Below are positions 49,024 to 60,775 of a stretch of 64,000 nt of DNA, one piece after another. Position 1 is the stretch's first letter. Each line of letters begins with the position of its first letter. The stretch is from positions 1 to 64,000 of the forward strand of contig QANZ01030773.1 in assembly GCA_003254925.1 (NCBI GenBank), in the 5' to 3' direction. Below the pieces are notes generated by a model. It saw only the letters and a program-made list of their open reading frames with translations, searched no databases and was not told the DNA's origin. The position numbers and the translations under genes were made by a program. The DNA comes from Chamaecrista fasciculata (Eukaryota; Streptophyta; Magnoliopsida; Fabales; Fabaceae).

Positions 49024-49569
49024 TGATGAACTAGGTTCTGGTCGGGGGTCATTACCTGGTTCAGATGAGGTAACTTTGGATTGAAGGTTACCTTGCGATT
49101 CACCTCCGATGCTTAAGTCAGTAATGTGTATTTGCTCAATAATGTCAATTGACTGAGAGTAGAGCATACATTTGCCAGTGTGGAGGTCTGACCTTTTTAT
49201 ACTAGCTGAGGGCAATCTAGTGTGATTTTGTCATTAATGCTTCGATATTTGATTGAGATCTCTGATGATCTGATTGTGATCCTTGGCTCCCACGAAGTTT
49301 TTTTTCTTGTGCAAGGCGCCTTGATGGCCAAGGCTGGGGAGGATCTTCCTGATTGACTGCGGATCTTGGTTGATCCTTGATTGGTTCCTGATTGATCTAG
49401 GGAATGTTTCCTTATTCCTTGCGACCTTTTGCCTTGTGGGCTCCCACACCCTTTATGGCGCTGGGCGTCCCTGCCCTAATGAGATGTAGGGCATTCTCGC
49501 CCTTACAACTCATCTCGTGGGCTTGTGGCATACTGGGTCAAGGGCATCTCCTGCCATTTGGGCCTCCTA
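49024..49569 (-). mobile_element. 5' LTR of the gypsy/Tat-like element (right copy)
   Basis: 546 bases, similar to 43798-44379 along its length. It adjoins the PBS-like TGGCGCCATCTGTGGGGA at 49022-49005 on the - strand. The differences from the left copy (small indels and scattered substitutions) show that the insertion is not very recent. Confidence 0.85.
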
Positions 49570-49748
49570 ATTATTGGGCCTATTATCAACATATTTTGAA
49601 TACATTTTTTCTTTGATTACCTACTGTACCTAACTATATGATAGATCTTTGTTAAAAAAAAAAAAAAACTATGATGGATCGTTGAAGTTTTATTTTCTGG
49701 GGGTGAGGGTGGAATTAATGTGTGCGTGTGTATATATATATTTTTAGA

Positions 49749-50218
49749 GGGCGAAAGTCATATTTTGATCCTTTATGTTTGTTTAAGGTTTTATTTTGGT
49801 CCTTTAAGTTTTTTTTTCGTGCTGTTTTGATCCCTCAAGTTTTTAAAAAGTTACACCGTTAGTCCTTGACTCTTTTCCATTCACTTCTTTTTATTAAAAA
49901 AATAAAAAAAAAACTAACTTTCATCTCCCAACAATTTTGCTCTTCTGCATTAAGATCCTGAAAAGAGCAAAATTGTTAGGACATGAAAGTTAGTTTTTTT
50001 CTTTTTGTTTTTAACGAAAAAAGTGGATGAGAAAGTGTTAGGGACTAACGGTGGAATTTTTTGGAAACTTAGGAGACCAAAACAGAACTTTAAGCAAACA
50101 TGAGGGACCAAAACATAATGTAAAAAACTTGAGAGACCAAAATGAAAATTTGAGCAAACATAAGAGACCAAAACAAAAATTTCAACAAACATGAGGGACC
50201 AAAATAAAACTGTGGCCT
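49749..50218. mobile_element. Fold-back element, family D (TTTTGGTCCCTCAAG arms), copy 1
   Basis: The left arm has GATCC/GGTCC at 49767, 49798 and 49829. The right arm is made of repeated ATGAGGGACCAAAA blocks. The centre is a palindrome around CCGTTAGTCCTTGACTC and GACTAACGG, with an inner inverted repeat AAACTAACTTTC/GAAAGTTAGTTT. The flanks show no clear duplication. Confidence 0.75.
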
Positions 50219-51849
50219 ATTTAAAGAGAGAATTGGGGGTTTAGTATTGATGTGACAAATTATGTCACAAAATGGATGTTTAGTGTAGTTGACTGGATCG
50301 GATCGCAATCATTCCTATAGAACAATTGCTGGAAGCTAAGCTCTCAAAACTTGATGGACATACGTACATTAACATATTAATTATTACATCTATATATTGA
50401 AGTAATAAGAGTAGGCACTTTGATTATATACATCTTGTGGTCGTAAATCGCTATATATATATATAGTTAAGAGATAATATACAGATATATATATATATAT
50501 ATATATTGCTTATTCTTCCTCTCTGTTATGTTATCTAATCGTACTCTCAACTTGCAATATGGAATCAGACCCCACCACTCATATTTCATTCACAGACTGC
50601 ATGTGACACTCAACATTAATATTTCCAGTACTTCACATCACAAGTTTATAAAAATATGAATACACTGCAAAACCACATATATCATCTTGGGCTGCCATTA
50701 ATGGGAAGCTTAAATAATTAGTTAATGCCAATATACACACACACATATATAATGATGATATATATGGATGGGTGAAATCTTTTTCTATGGTGAAGACAAC
50801 ATTGAATTGAATTGAATATTCAAGTGTACGTATATGGGGACCATGTATACATATATATATATAAGATATATATAAAAATCAATAATGGAAGTAGGTCCAA
50901 CAGAATCGTACATGATGGATGATCTAGAAAAAGTGGCATGTGTTTGGGTGATGGAGTACGTACAAAACAGTGAGAAAATAATGGGTTGGCACAACGAGAG
51001 AGTAGAGAATAGTTGAATGCACAATGCATTTGGTACCACAAAGTAACAAACTAGCTAGTTTTGTGAAAGTGTCCTCAACTATTTGCTACGTACGACTAAC
51101 TAGCTTTCCAACCCTTCCGGAAAAACCAAAAAAAAAAAAAAGTTTAACTTATTTGAAAAGACATAATTCTTTAACCAGGGGAGGTTGAATCTAGTGATAG
51201 AAGTCAATCTTTTATATATATAAGTGATAAAATTATATTTGAATCTTTGTTAGAATTAAGGTGATTAAGGCATGTACAAAGAAGAGCTATGAAAATTTTG
51301 ATAAGTAAAATTGACTAAATGAGTGATAATTCAATAATTTGAGGGAAGAAGACCTAAGAAAATTATAGAAACTATTTAAAATGATCTATATATAATAATC
51401 TAACTCTTTAGATGTGCAAAGATAAAATATATTGACATTAATTGATCCATATAGTCGGCTCTGCCTATTGAGATATGCTTTAATTATTGTTGTTACGTTG
51501 TTAATCTTTATTAAAAGATGTATCCATATTTTGTGTCCAATACTGTTTCTAATAAAAAATGCATAGACATGTGAAACCAACATAAATAATACTATATATA
51601 TATATATATATTTAATGTATATATATATATATTCTTATTTCATTCTCTTCAAATTTTGTTGAAACTTCACGCATTAAAACTTCATAGAATGTGAACGAAT
51701 ACATTGTCTAGTCCCAACACAATCAGATTTCACTGATCCCACACTTCATTCTGTTTCCCAAGTCTTACACATACTCAATTTCACTATTTGTTTTGCTTTC
51801 CCTTTTATATATATATATATTCGAAGTGAGTTTCAATCCATACCATTCA
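50219..51849. other. AT-rich intergenic DNA with many (AT)n runs
   Basis: No supported gene. (AT)n microsatellites lie near 50452-50467, 50484-50507, 50849-50863 and 51596-51634. The short frames are low-complexity artefacts. Confidence 0.4.
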
Positions 51850-53552
51850 ATTTTTTTTTTGTTGCAAAATTAGTTCTATATATTTCTATAAATTTTCACT
51901 TTTTAGTCTCAAATGTGACCATATTTCTCTCTTGTTTCAAGATCGAACGTGACAAATCTGAAGCTATGTTACTTTTTTGTTGGACTAAATTTTGATTAAT
52001 GATTTTTTAATTAATTAATTATTTGTTAATTAAATGAGATTATGTTTTTGATAATAACAAATGTTTATTTATCAATCCCAAAGTCTGAAAGTCAATTCTT
52101 TTAAAAATGATTAGTTCACTTCTTGGCTTTTGCAAACACTTTTCCTAAAATTCTGGCTTTTATTATTTTTGGAAAAGAACTTGTGCTGCGCTAGTTTCCT
52201 TTCAAGGAAACGCTCCTTTGCTGTCTGTGAAATGCAGGAGACAAAGTACAAAAAGCAAACACGCTACGTACTCTGCTTACCAACACTCTAATTCATGTTG
52301 AAGAACTTGAGACTACAGTGTTGAAGGTATTGACATGCTATGTGCTGCTTAGAACCTGAAAAAGAGACGTTAAGGAAGAACAAAAACGTTGAAGCTCCAT
52401 CCAAGCATTAAATGCAAGATCCAATCGAAGATTGATCAAGATTTGGAGATGAACACTCTTGCTCTGATCTTCAGAAAGAGCCGTTGCATTATTAGACCGT
52501 TGAAGCTCCAGCTCATAACGGCTAGTTCCTTCAGAGGCTCTATATATATGAAGCAGAACAAGAATTGACGAGATATACAAGATACACACAACTTAGAATG
52601 ATCAAATATTCTTTTCATTTTAGCTTAGTGCTATACAGTCTTAGTGACAATTCTCTTAGTGAGAAAAACTCGATTCCTTCTACTCTTTCACTGTATAGTT
52701 CCTAGAAGGCATTTCTAGCTTCATGCGTAAAACCTTTTGGGTGAGCCTTAGTGTTTAAGGTTGGATAGGATTGGTAATAGCTTAGAAAGCTTCTTGTTGA
52801 CATTAGGTTGTTATTGTACTTGTGAGCTTGTAAAACCAAGTGTGGTGAACCCCCGGGAAAAGGGTTAGCTCTTGTGTACTTGTTACCCTTCTTATAAAAA
52901 CTCTCTTGTTGTATGCTTGAGAACGTAGCATCAGGTGCAAACTTGATGTGAACTACTATATATCGTGGTGTGATCTTTCTGATTTCTTAACTCCTTATCT
53001 ACTTTTGTCTAACAGATTGTTTGCAGGAACTCCTTTTAAGGAACTGAGTTGGATAAACTGAAAAAGTTTTTAAAATATCAATTCACCCCACCTCTTGGTT
53101 ATTTCATTTACACTAACATTTTTAAAGTCTTTTCTTTGTTCAATTGGGACCATCAAGGTCAAATCGAGGCTAAAAAAAGTGAACCACTTGTTTCATGATA
53201 AAACGAGCAAAGTTGGTCATATTTCTGTCATTTTAAATTCAAATGCAACGAGTTCAGAGCTATAAGTTACTCTTGACAAGTCCTTTGTCAGGCCAGTTGA
53301 AATTGTTTGCAACTAAGGTCAAATCTAGTCCTAATCGGATAGAAAAATTACTTATAAAAAATAATACGTAACTCCATACTTGTTACCTTCTAACTTGAAA
53401 CGAAATATATATGATCATATTTAAAAGTTAAGATTAAAAAGTAAAAATTTACAGAAACATATATGATCAATTTTACAAATATATATATAAGGGGATGAAT
53501 TGAAACTCTTCAAAAGTATGCGAGACCAAAAGTGCAATTTGACCCACCATAT
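51850..53552. mobile_element. Fold-back element, family A, copy split by a solo LTR
   Basis: The left piece is 51850-51977 and the right piece 53119-53552. The two rejoin across the LTR to give the family A core seen at 16200-16400: ACGTGACAAATCTGAAGCTA, GTTACTTTTT, then TTCAATTGGGACCATCAAGG and GATAAAACGAGCAAAGTTGG. The right edge has GAGACCAAAAGTGCAATTTG. An (AT)n run lies near 53479-53489. Confidence 0.65.
51978..53118 (+). mobile_element. Copia-type solo LTR (1.14 kb)
   Basis: The ends are TGTTGG and CTAACA, inverted repeats with one mismatch. It is flanked by TTTTT on both sides (51973-51977 and 53119-53123), a 5-bp target duplication, though of low complexity. Near the 3' end it has CAATTCACCCCACCTCTTGG, a block I associate with the end of long copia LTRs, and a CT-rich R/U5-like region. 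No PBS or internal domain follows, so recombination between LTRs probably removed the rest. Confidence 0.75.
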
Positions 53553-53583
53553 TCTAATTTGCTTGAGCTCGCTATTCATCTCA

Positions 53584-53616
<33 letters not shown>

Positions 53617-54430
53617 CTTGGCTACTTTTGACAAACAGATTTGATATTTGACAAATTAATAATACAGTTTATTGGTTTATTGGTTGACTTTATTTCTAAT
53701 CAATGACTATATATATTGCTAATAAACACCAAAAAAATTACTATACTGCTAATACTACGTGGTATTTTTCAGATAAAACTATTGGTGGAAAAATGCATAT
53801 AGTATCTGATCATGTGAGTACTGTATTTTAATTTTCCTCCATATTGAACCAAACAAAAACCCTTAATTCTTAATTAATCTACACTTATCATTATATATAT
53901 GCCAAAATTAAACCAAAAACATGCATGCCCATGAAGCTTAATTTTACTTAAGATAAGCTTAATAATATTTTGTCTAAAGCCTTAACTTTCCAAATATACG
54001 TATGATTCCAGGTTGTTAATATATGGAATTCAATTTTTTATTGATTAAACGTCTAAATGGACAAAACTAATGATCAGTCGTCCATAATCCATATATATAT
54101 ACAACCATCATTAGCAATTTTAAGCTTCAAACTCTACTTAATACGTGTGAGCTAGCTAAATTTTACAAAAATAAAACGAGATTCTGAAGGTACGTCGTTG
54201 ACTTGTAGAGAATATTATTGTAACATCAAATGGTCAAAAAGCTTTTGTTTATTCTTTTTAGACTGAAATGAAATGAATGATAATAATGATGAAATTGTTG
54301 AAGAGAAAAAATAATGCATGCGCCTAGCTAGCTATTTAAAATCCTTCTCACTCACTTCACCGCCCATGTGCGAAAAACGTAAAATATGGAGTGCGTTGGG
54401 TTCTGAAATTGAATTCTGATTGAAAAAAAG
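53553..54430. other. AT-rich intergenic DNA
   Basis: No supported gene. It contains a 26-base (AT)n run at 53589-53614. Nothing else is recognisable. Confidence 0.4.
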
Positions 54431-55468
54431 GAGTAAAATAACTTTTCGGTCCCTGATTTATGCACTCACTGACAGATAGGTCCCTGAATTTTACCCATTG
54501 TACTAGCCGGTCCCCGAATTTTGCAAACGCTGCACTAATTGATCCCTCCGTCATATTGGCGTTACAAAAATGCTGACGTGGCCATAACGGACGCTGATGT
54601 GTCCCGTTATGTGCTGACGTGTCCCGTTATCGCCAAGTCAGATCCCGTTATGTTGAAAAAAAAAAATTTGTGCCACATAGATAAATAGAGACACATCAGC
54701 ATTGTTGTAGTGTATTTTCCGGTCCCTGCGTTTTGGCCAGTGTACTTTGCGGTCCCTTAATTGATCCAGCCACTTATTCTCAATTCCCCCTCTTTTTCCT
54801 CATCTTCATTCATTTTAGTCCCAAATCCTCAAAATAAAATTGTAAAGTGCCCCAAAACTCTTCCAAATATTTCAATTTTGTCCTTAAAAAATATTTAAAA
54901 CCCTAAACCCTAAACTCTAAAACCCTAAAACCTTAAAACTACTCTCTTGCAATTTGGTCCCAAAATTAATATCCAACTCATTTTCACTTGACACCTCATT
55001 AAAACTACTCTCTTGCAATTTGGTTCCAAAACCCCTAAATCCTCTAAAACTTTTTTTAATCCTCTTCTTCATCTTTTTCATCTTCTTCATTCATTTTAGT
55101 CCCAAATCCTAAAAATAAAATTGTAAAGTATCCCAAAACCCTTCCAAACATTCCAATTTAGTCCTTAAATGTATTAAAAGCCCTAAAACTCTGAACCCTA
55201 AACCCTAAAAAAACCACTCTCTTGCAATTTGGTCCATGGGTCCATAAATTTATTAAATCAGAATTGAAAAAATATTTTGGTCCCTAAATCTTAATTTCAT
55301 CATCATCATCTTCATCACCTTCACCTTCATCCTAATTTCCTTCAAATCACCTTCATCTTCCTCACATATTCACAGATTCACAACGCAAACACAACGATTT
55401 GAATCTCACTCTCTCTGTTTTCAACTCTGATTCCAATCTCAGCGTCGCCGGCCACTTCCAATTTCACC

Positions 55469-55759
55469 ATGATGATCCGAAACGGCCTCACCGTGAACGC
55501 ATCGTTTGCAAAATCGCTTAACACTGTCAGATCTGAAAAAAGTAACCAGGAGAATACGACAGAGGATTATGATACGGAGTTTTCGCGGTGGCTTCGGAAC
55601 GGAGAGAGGAGGCTGTTGGCGTCTCCAATGGCGGCGGTGAAGGCGAATCTAGTGGTAGCGAAGGACGGCACCGGGCATTTTAAGACGGTTCAGGCGAAGC
55701 CTAAGGACAACAACACCGATCTGAGTTCGTCGACGATGATGAATCCATCACCGTTTTGA
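55469..55759 (+). pseudogene. Captured pectin methylesterase (pectinesterase) fragment
   Basis: A 96-codon frame. Residues about 38-72 read FSRWLRNGERRLLASPMAAV then [19 protein letters not shown], matching the junction between the pro-region and the start of the mature domain of plant pectinesterases (WLxxxxRRLL...VxANxVVAxDGxGxFxTV). After FKTVQA the similarity stops and the frame ends in unrelated Asp/Asn/Ser-rich residues, so the downstream part may come from another source. None of the catalytic blocks (QAVALR, QDTL, DFIFG) is present, although the N gap follows 40 bases later. It is probably non-functional as an enzyme. Confidence 0.75.
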
Positions 55760-55798
55760 TCGAAAACGTTGAATGTTTCTTGCATATGAGTTGAGGGA

Positions 55799-56278
55799 NN
55801 NNNNNNNNNNNNNNNNNNNNNNNNNNNNNNNNNNNNNNNNNNNNNNNNNNNNNNNNNNNNNNNNNNNNNNNNNNNNNNNNNNNNNNNNNNNNNNNNNNNN
55901 NNNNNNNNNNNNNNNNNNNNNNNNNNNNNNNNNNNNNNNNNNNNNNNNNNNNNNNNNNNNNNNNNNNNNNNNNNNNNNNNNNNNNNNNNNNNNNNNNNNN
56001 NNNNNNNNNNNNNNNNNNNNNNNNNNNNNNNNNNNNNNNNNNNNNNNNNNNNNNNNNNNNNNNNNNNNNNNNNNNNNNNNNNNNNNNNNNNNNNNNNNNN
56101 NNNNNNNNNNNNNNNNNNNNNNNNNNNNNNNNNNNNNNNNNNNNNNNNNNNNNNNNNNNNNNNNNNNNNNNNNNNNNNNNNNNNNNNNNNNNNNNNNNNN
56201 NNNNNNNNNNNNNNNNNNNNNNNNNNNNNNNNNNNNNNNNNNNNNNNNNNNNNNNNNNNNNNNNNNNNNNNNNNNNNN
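55799..56278. other. Assembly gap (run of N)
   Basis: 480 unknown bases inside the Pack-MULE-like element, ending just inside its right inverted repeat. More captured gene sequence could be hidden here. Confidence 0.99.
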
Positions 56279-56852
56279 TGACGTGGCCATAACGGGCCAC
56301 GTCAGCGCATAACGGGACACATCAGCGTCCGTTATGGCCACGTCAGCATTTTTGTAACGCCAATATGACGGAGGGACCAATTAGTGCAGCGTTTGCAAAA
56401 TTCGGGGACCGGCTAGTACAATGGATAAAATTCAGGGACCTATCTGTCAGCGAGTGCATAAATCAAGGACCGAAAAGTTATTTTACTCAAAAACGAAGTT
56501 AAAAGTCTTTCCAATGAACAGAAGACAACAAAACTGCTATATATAAATATATATAAATATATGTATATGTATATATATATTATTATGTCCCTACAAAATA
56601 ATTCCTTTAATTCCTTCTTCATTCACTTTTTTTTTCTCATCTCTTTTCCATCATTTTCTCCACTGCCAATCACTCCTCATTTGACATTTTCCCCTCCACT
56701 CTTGTACAGTTTATCAGTTTCAATTTCACAACCCCATTCCACGTTGGATTGACAATGATGTTTCAATACACTACTTCAACAAATATTCGCTCTTTTTTTT
56801 ATAGGTACATGATATTAAATTAGACTAATACGGATAAAATTAAGTAATGCTT

Positions 56853-57044
56853 GTCAATAAGGTTAACCCAGTTGATAAGAAGTCAACGTAACCTATAAGG
56901 TTATGATGAGTTCGAATCTTACTATCGATGTGAGGGCCTTGCTGATAGGCGATCTGTAAGTAACTTACAGAGTCTGGAGGTATGCCTTGACCTTGATGGA
57001 CCCTGGGTCCAACTTACCTAAACTTTATCTATACAAAAAAAAAT
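56853..57044 (+). repeat. tRNA-derived SINE with target duplication
   Basis: It has an A-box-like GGTTAACCCAGTTGATAAG and a B-box-like GAGTTCGAATCTTAC about 30 bases later. The 3' part contains CTTACAGAGTCTGGAGGTAT and a terminal A-run (57034-57043). The direct repeat TAATGCTT flanks it at 56845-56852 and 57045-57052. Confidence 0.75.
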
Positions 57045-57146
57045 TAATGCTTAATATTTTTGAATGAATGTATATATCTTTTGCCATCGTCTTATTCATG
57101 AGATGTTTAAATACAAAAAAAACAGAATTTAAATATATAAATATAA

Positions 57147-57669
57147 GGTCAAATGTTTAAATTGGTCCTAAATGTATGTCCTTAAGTTCATTTTGGTCCT
57201 AAATATTTCAAAATATTCAAATTGGTCCTAAATGTTACCATTTAGTATTATTTTGGCCTTAAACTACTGGAATGTGCATGGTCATATTATTTCTCTTGTT
57301 TCAAGTTTGAATGTAACAAGTCCAAAGCTATGTGTTGCTTTTGACGAGTACTTTCTCTATTCAGTTGGGGTCGTCAGCAAACGAGGTCAAATTAGGCTTC
57401 GAAAGTGGACGGCTTGTTTCATGGTCAAATAAACAAAATTGGTCATATCTATCTTATGTTAAGTCCAAATCCGGCAAATTCAGAGCTACAAATTACTTTT
57501 AACAAAAAAATTTTTCTTAGTTAAGAACATTAGTTAATGAGATCAAATCTATCGGACACTCAAAGTGAGTAATTGAGACTAAAATGTAAAAAAAAAAAAA
57601 ATTATGAAAAAATTAGTCCAAAATTAAATTCACCTTATAGTGCGAGGACTAAAATGAGATTTTGACCTA
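57147..57669. mobile_element. Fold-back element, family A, copy near 57 kb
   Basis: The left arm has AAATTGGTCCTAAATGTATG, CATTTTGGTCCTAAATATTT and a third GGTCC block. The core has CGTCAGCAAACGAGGTCAAA and TTTCATGGTCAAATAAAC. The right arm is reduced to AGGACTAAAATGAGATTTTG. The flanks were not resolved. Confidence 0.65.
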
Positions 57670-58238
57670 GATAAATAAATATGCTAAAGTTATATACTAA
57701 AATATAATGTTTGAATTTGGTATTTGACATTGTATACTTCATTATTAATTAGTCAATATATCGTAACAGGTTACAAATTAATGTCATTCATTTTATATTG
57801 CAGAATTAGAACTCATTAGAGGCACGTTGAAAACTGAGATCGAATGACAAAGAATAACATCAATAACAAAAACACACACATCAAAATTCGAAGTGTAACA
57901 TCAACTATACATACATATACATCATTAGTGCGTGTATAACATTGACGTTTCGATGTGAAGTTCATAGAGAATATATATAATTTTCTTCCAAATGCGTGAT
58001 CATGTAGTATATAGATGCCTGTGTCACTTATAAGAGAGGCTCAAATCGATCAATTAATGTCTATTCCAGTGATTACGACTTGAAAAAGAAGATGAGATAG
58101 AGAGCAAGAAGATAGGATATGATGATAGAAAGTGATACATCGAAGAAGATGGAAAAAAAAAAGGATATATCTAGCTACATATATATAGCTAGGTACCATT
58201 AATTAATTGATTAGAACCTCTCATATTAATGTTATATG

Positions 58239-58482
58239 GGTAATGGTAACAAGTGTTTTTAGGGCATTTGTTAAGGTTCATTAATTACACTTTGAAAATA
58301 GAATTTCTATTTTGAAAATACAAATTTACCTCATAATTTTAAAGAAACAATAACTCTTGATCCCTTTCAAAATAGAAATTTTGAGGTAAATTTACATTTT
58401 CAAAATAAAAATTTCATTTTCAAGAGTGCAATTAATGCACCTTAACAAGTGTCATAAAGGCACTTGATAGCATTATCCATAT
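58239..58482. mobile_element. Compact palindromic MITE
   Basis: Two arms of about 100 bases in opposite orientation: GTAATGGTAACAAGTG... on the left and ...CACTTGATAGCATTAT on the right. Both contain TGTTAAGGT(T/G)CATTAATT and AATTTCTATTTTG-type words. The short sequence ATAT flanks both ends. It has no coding capacity, and unlike the other families its arms have no GGTCC ladder. Confidence 0.7.
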
Positions 58483-58620
58483 TATATATATAGTTGGGCA
58501 TCCCAAATTTTCTCCTCTCTTCTTGCACGTTTATTGAATGAAAACTAGTTTAAAATTAAAAAGAAAGAAAATAAGAAAGAGGAGAGACAAAGACTCATAA
58601 TTTGCATTGCCCCCAACAAT

Positions 58621-58654
<34 letters not shown>

Positions 58655-60397
58655 TTAAAATCTTATTTTAGTTCTCAAATTATAGGGTATGTTTCATATT
58701 TTTTCTGTTTTGATTGTTAGACTTTTATATTTATTCTGTTTTGGTCCTCAAAATATGATTTCATCAAATTTTTGCTGTTATTTATAACTTAAACGGTTGA
58801 GATTGATTATTTCTCTTTCATATGCGTCTTAATAAATGAGTTGATAAAGAGATAAAGAAAAAATTTATTTTTACTCATAAATTTGAGATAAAAATAATCA
58901 CAAATTTATGTCCAATTTATGATTAAGAATAAAAAATTTCTTTCTCTTTTTGTTAGCTCACTTATTATGATACATATAAGAGAGAAATGATTTATCTTGA
59001 CTGTTCAAATTATAAATATATAGTGACAAAAACCATATAAAATTACATTTTAGATATTACAACAGATCAAATATAAAAGTTTAGGGAAATAGATCAAATA
59101 TAAAAGTTTAGGGACCAAAATAAGAAAACTGTCATATGACCAAAATGAAATTTATCTCTTATATATATCTCTTTCTGAATAATCATGCAACACCACTAGT
59201 AATTAAAGTCTAATCAAAGTACTCTCATTGGGTTGTCAATACACAATTTGGCACGACACAAAGTGACGCTCTCTGCTTCACTCATTTTTCATTTCCACAT
59301 TTTGAAATAGATATATATATAGATAGATTAATAATGAGATAGACGTCGTGTCAGATAATTCAACTTCACTGGTTAGTTTAGCTAGCTAGGGCCCTCTTTG
59401 AGCTAAATTCAACGACGTCAAAATGGTCATTTTTGTTTGGAGAACATTGATTATTCAAGGATAGATGGATATGACTAATATTTATAGATAGATTATAATG
59501 GAGGTGAACAAAGATTTGGAAATGATCACGACAAGCACTTATAGGTCCTTTCCATGTGGAATTACAGTGCATATTCATCTTAAATTCTCTGGATTTGACA
59601 TATATTCCAGCATCTAATAAAGTATATATATATATATAACATCATAAGACATTATTACAGTGGGAATTTCTTGAAGTGTAAAAACGACCTTGGATGCATG
59701 CTAGATACTTCTAATTGAGCACTGTTTACAAATTCACAATCACACTTTGCTTTGAGGTAACAGGTTGCTGCATATAGTGCATACATTATCTGATAAAATA
59801 CCTTGAGGAATGGTGATCACTTAGATTCCTTGAGAAAAAACATTTTTAAAATTTCTCTAATTATGTTCTGTAAACCAAATTAAAGAAATTATAAATTATA
59901 ATATAAGATGAACGAAAAGACAATCACATCAGATCAGAACGTTATATATATATTCAGCTTATTAAATTACAGGCATTTTACTTACATCTATGATACAACT
60001 TGGTTTATTGCATAGTTGTATTATGCAGTAAGTGAGGTGACATAATCTCCATTCTTTGATTGATTCATGAAACTACTTTTTTATTATTTCTCATAATTAA
60101 ATAATTTGAAAATAATAGAAATTATACCATCTAACTTATTACATGATACTATAAGTTAATTGACCCTTATAATAAATTGCAAAATCATCAAGATTCAAGG
60201 ACTACAGGGTTGGGCATAAATGTAATTAAGATCAAGAAGATATTTTTCCATCACAGAGCGAGACAGTCGATGGGCCTCCATTTTTCTATTGAGTGCTGAA
60301 AAGCCCATTGTTTAAGGCCTATATGCATTAACGCATGTAGGCCTAACCGGGTCCAATTTATTCTATTCTCTTACAATCAATTTTCACTTTTTAGAAA
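58483..60397. other. AT-rich intergenic DNA
   Basis: It holds a long (AT)n run at 58622-58652 and an old fold-back-like repeat at 58660-59160 (TTTTGGTCCTCAAAAT and AGGGACCAAAATAAG in opposite orientation). No gene I can support. Confidence 0.4.
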
Positions 60398-60775
60398 ATG
60401 GCCAAGGTCGTAGTTTGGTCCTTCATGTTTGCTCAAAGTTCTGTTTTGGTCTCTCAAGTTTTTTTCATTCTGTTTTGTTCCCTCATATTTGCTCAAAGTT
60501 TCGTTTTGGTCCCTCAATTTTTTTGATCCATTTTGGTCTCTCATATTTGTTCAAAGTTCCGTTTTGGTCCCTCAAGTTCCCAAAAAGTTTCACCATTAGT
60601 CCCGGACTCTTTTCTATCCACTTTTTCCATTAAAGTTAGTTTTTTTTTCTTTTTTTAACGAAAAAAGTGAATGGAAAAGAGTCAAGGACTACCGGTGGAA
60701 TTTTTTAAAAATTTGAGGAACCAAAACAGGACTTTGAACAAATATGAGAAACCAAAATAGAACTTTAATTTGGCC
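60398..60775. mobile_element. Fold-back element, family D, copy 2
   Basis: The left arm carries six TTTTGGTC(C/T)CTCA-type blocks, with the G of the block at 60417, 60448, 60477, 60508, 60535 and 60566. A central inverted repeat TTTCCATTAAAGTTAG.../...TTAACGAAAAAAGTG follows. The right arm is shorter (GAGGAACCAAAACAGGAC, GAAACCAAAATAGAAC). It has the same block sequence as the element at 49749-50218. Confidence 0.75.

Larger units (their letters stand above)
43798..49569 (-). mobile_element. Ty3/gypsy Tat-like LTR retrotransposon lacking integrase
   Basis: Order on the - strand: 5' LTR (49569-49024); a PBS-like TGGCGCCATCTGTGGGGA that starts one base inside the LTR; gag with a CCHC-type knuckle; protease; reverse transcriptase; RNase H; a second, archaeal-type RNase H; then the 3' LTR. 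The extra RNase H and the TGGCGCC primer site are typical of the Tat lineage. No integrase coding sequence is present; the second RNase H runs directly into the 3' LTR. Stops and frameshifts show the copy is dead. The flanks ACATA and ATTAT do not match, so there is no target duplication. Confidence 0.85.
54431..56488. mobile_element. Pack-MULE-like element carrying a pectinesterase fragment
   Basis: The terminal arms match over at least 200 bases with few differences: GAGTAAAATAACTTTTCGGT at the left, its complement ending TTTTACTC at 56488. The arms are GC-richer than the flanks and contain CATAACGG(A/G) and GCTGACGTGG words. Telomere-like AAACCCTAAACCCTAAA words lie near 54898-54916 and 55193-55208. 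The interior holds a coding fragment (55469-55759) and a 480-base N gap. Flanking 10-mers TGAAAAAAAG and AAAAACGAAG agree at only 6 positions, so the target duplication is lost or decayed. Confidence 0.8.

Noticed and set aside
55701..56380. Long open frames across the second N run
   Set aside because: They are artefacts of unknown bases and inverted-repeat arm sequence.
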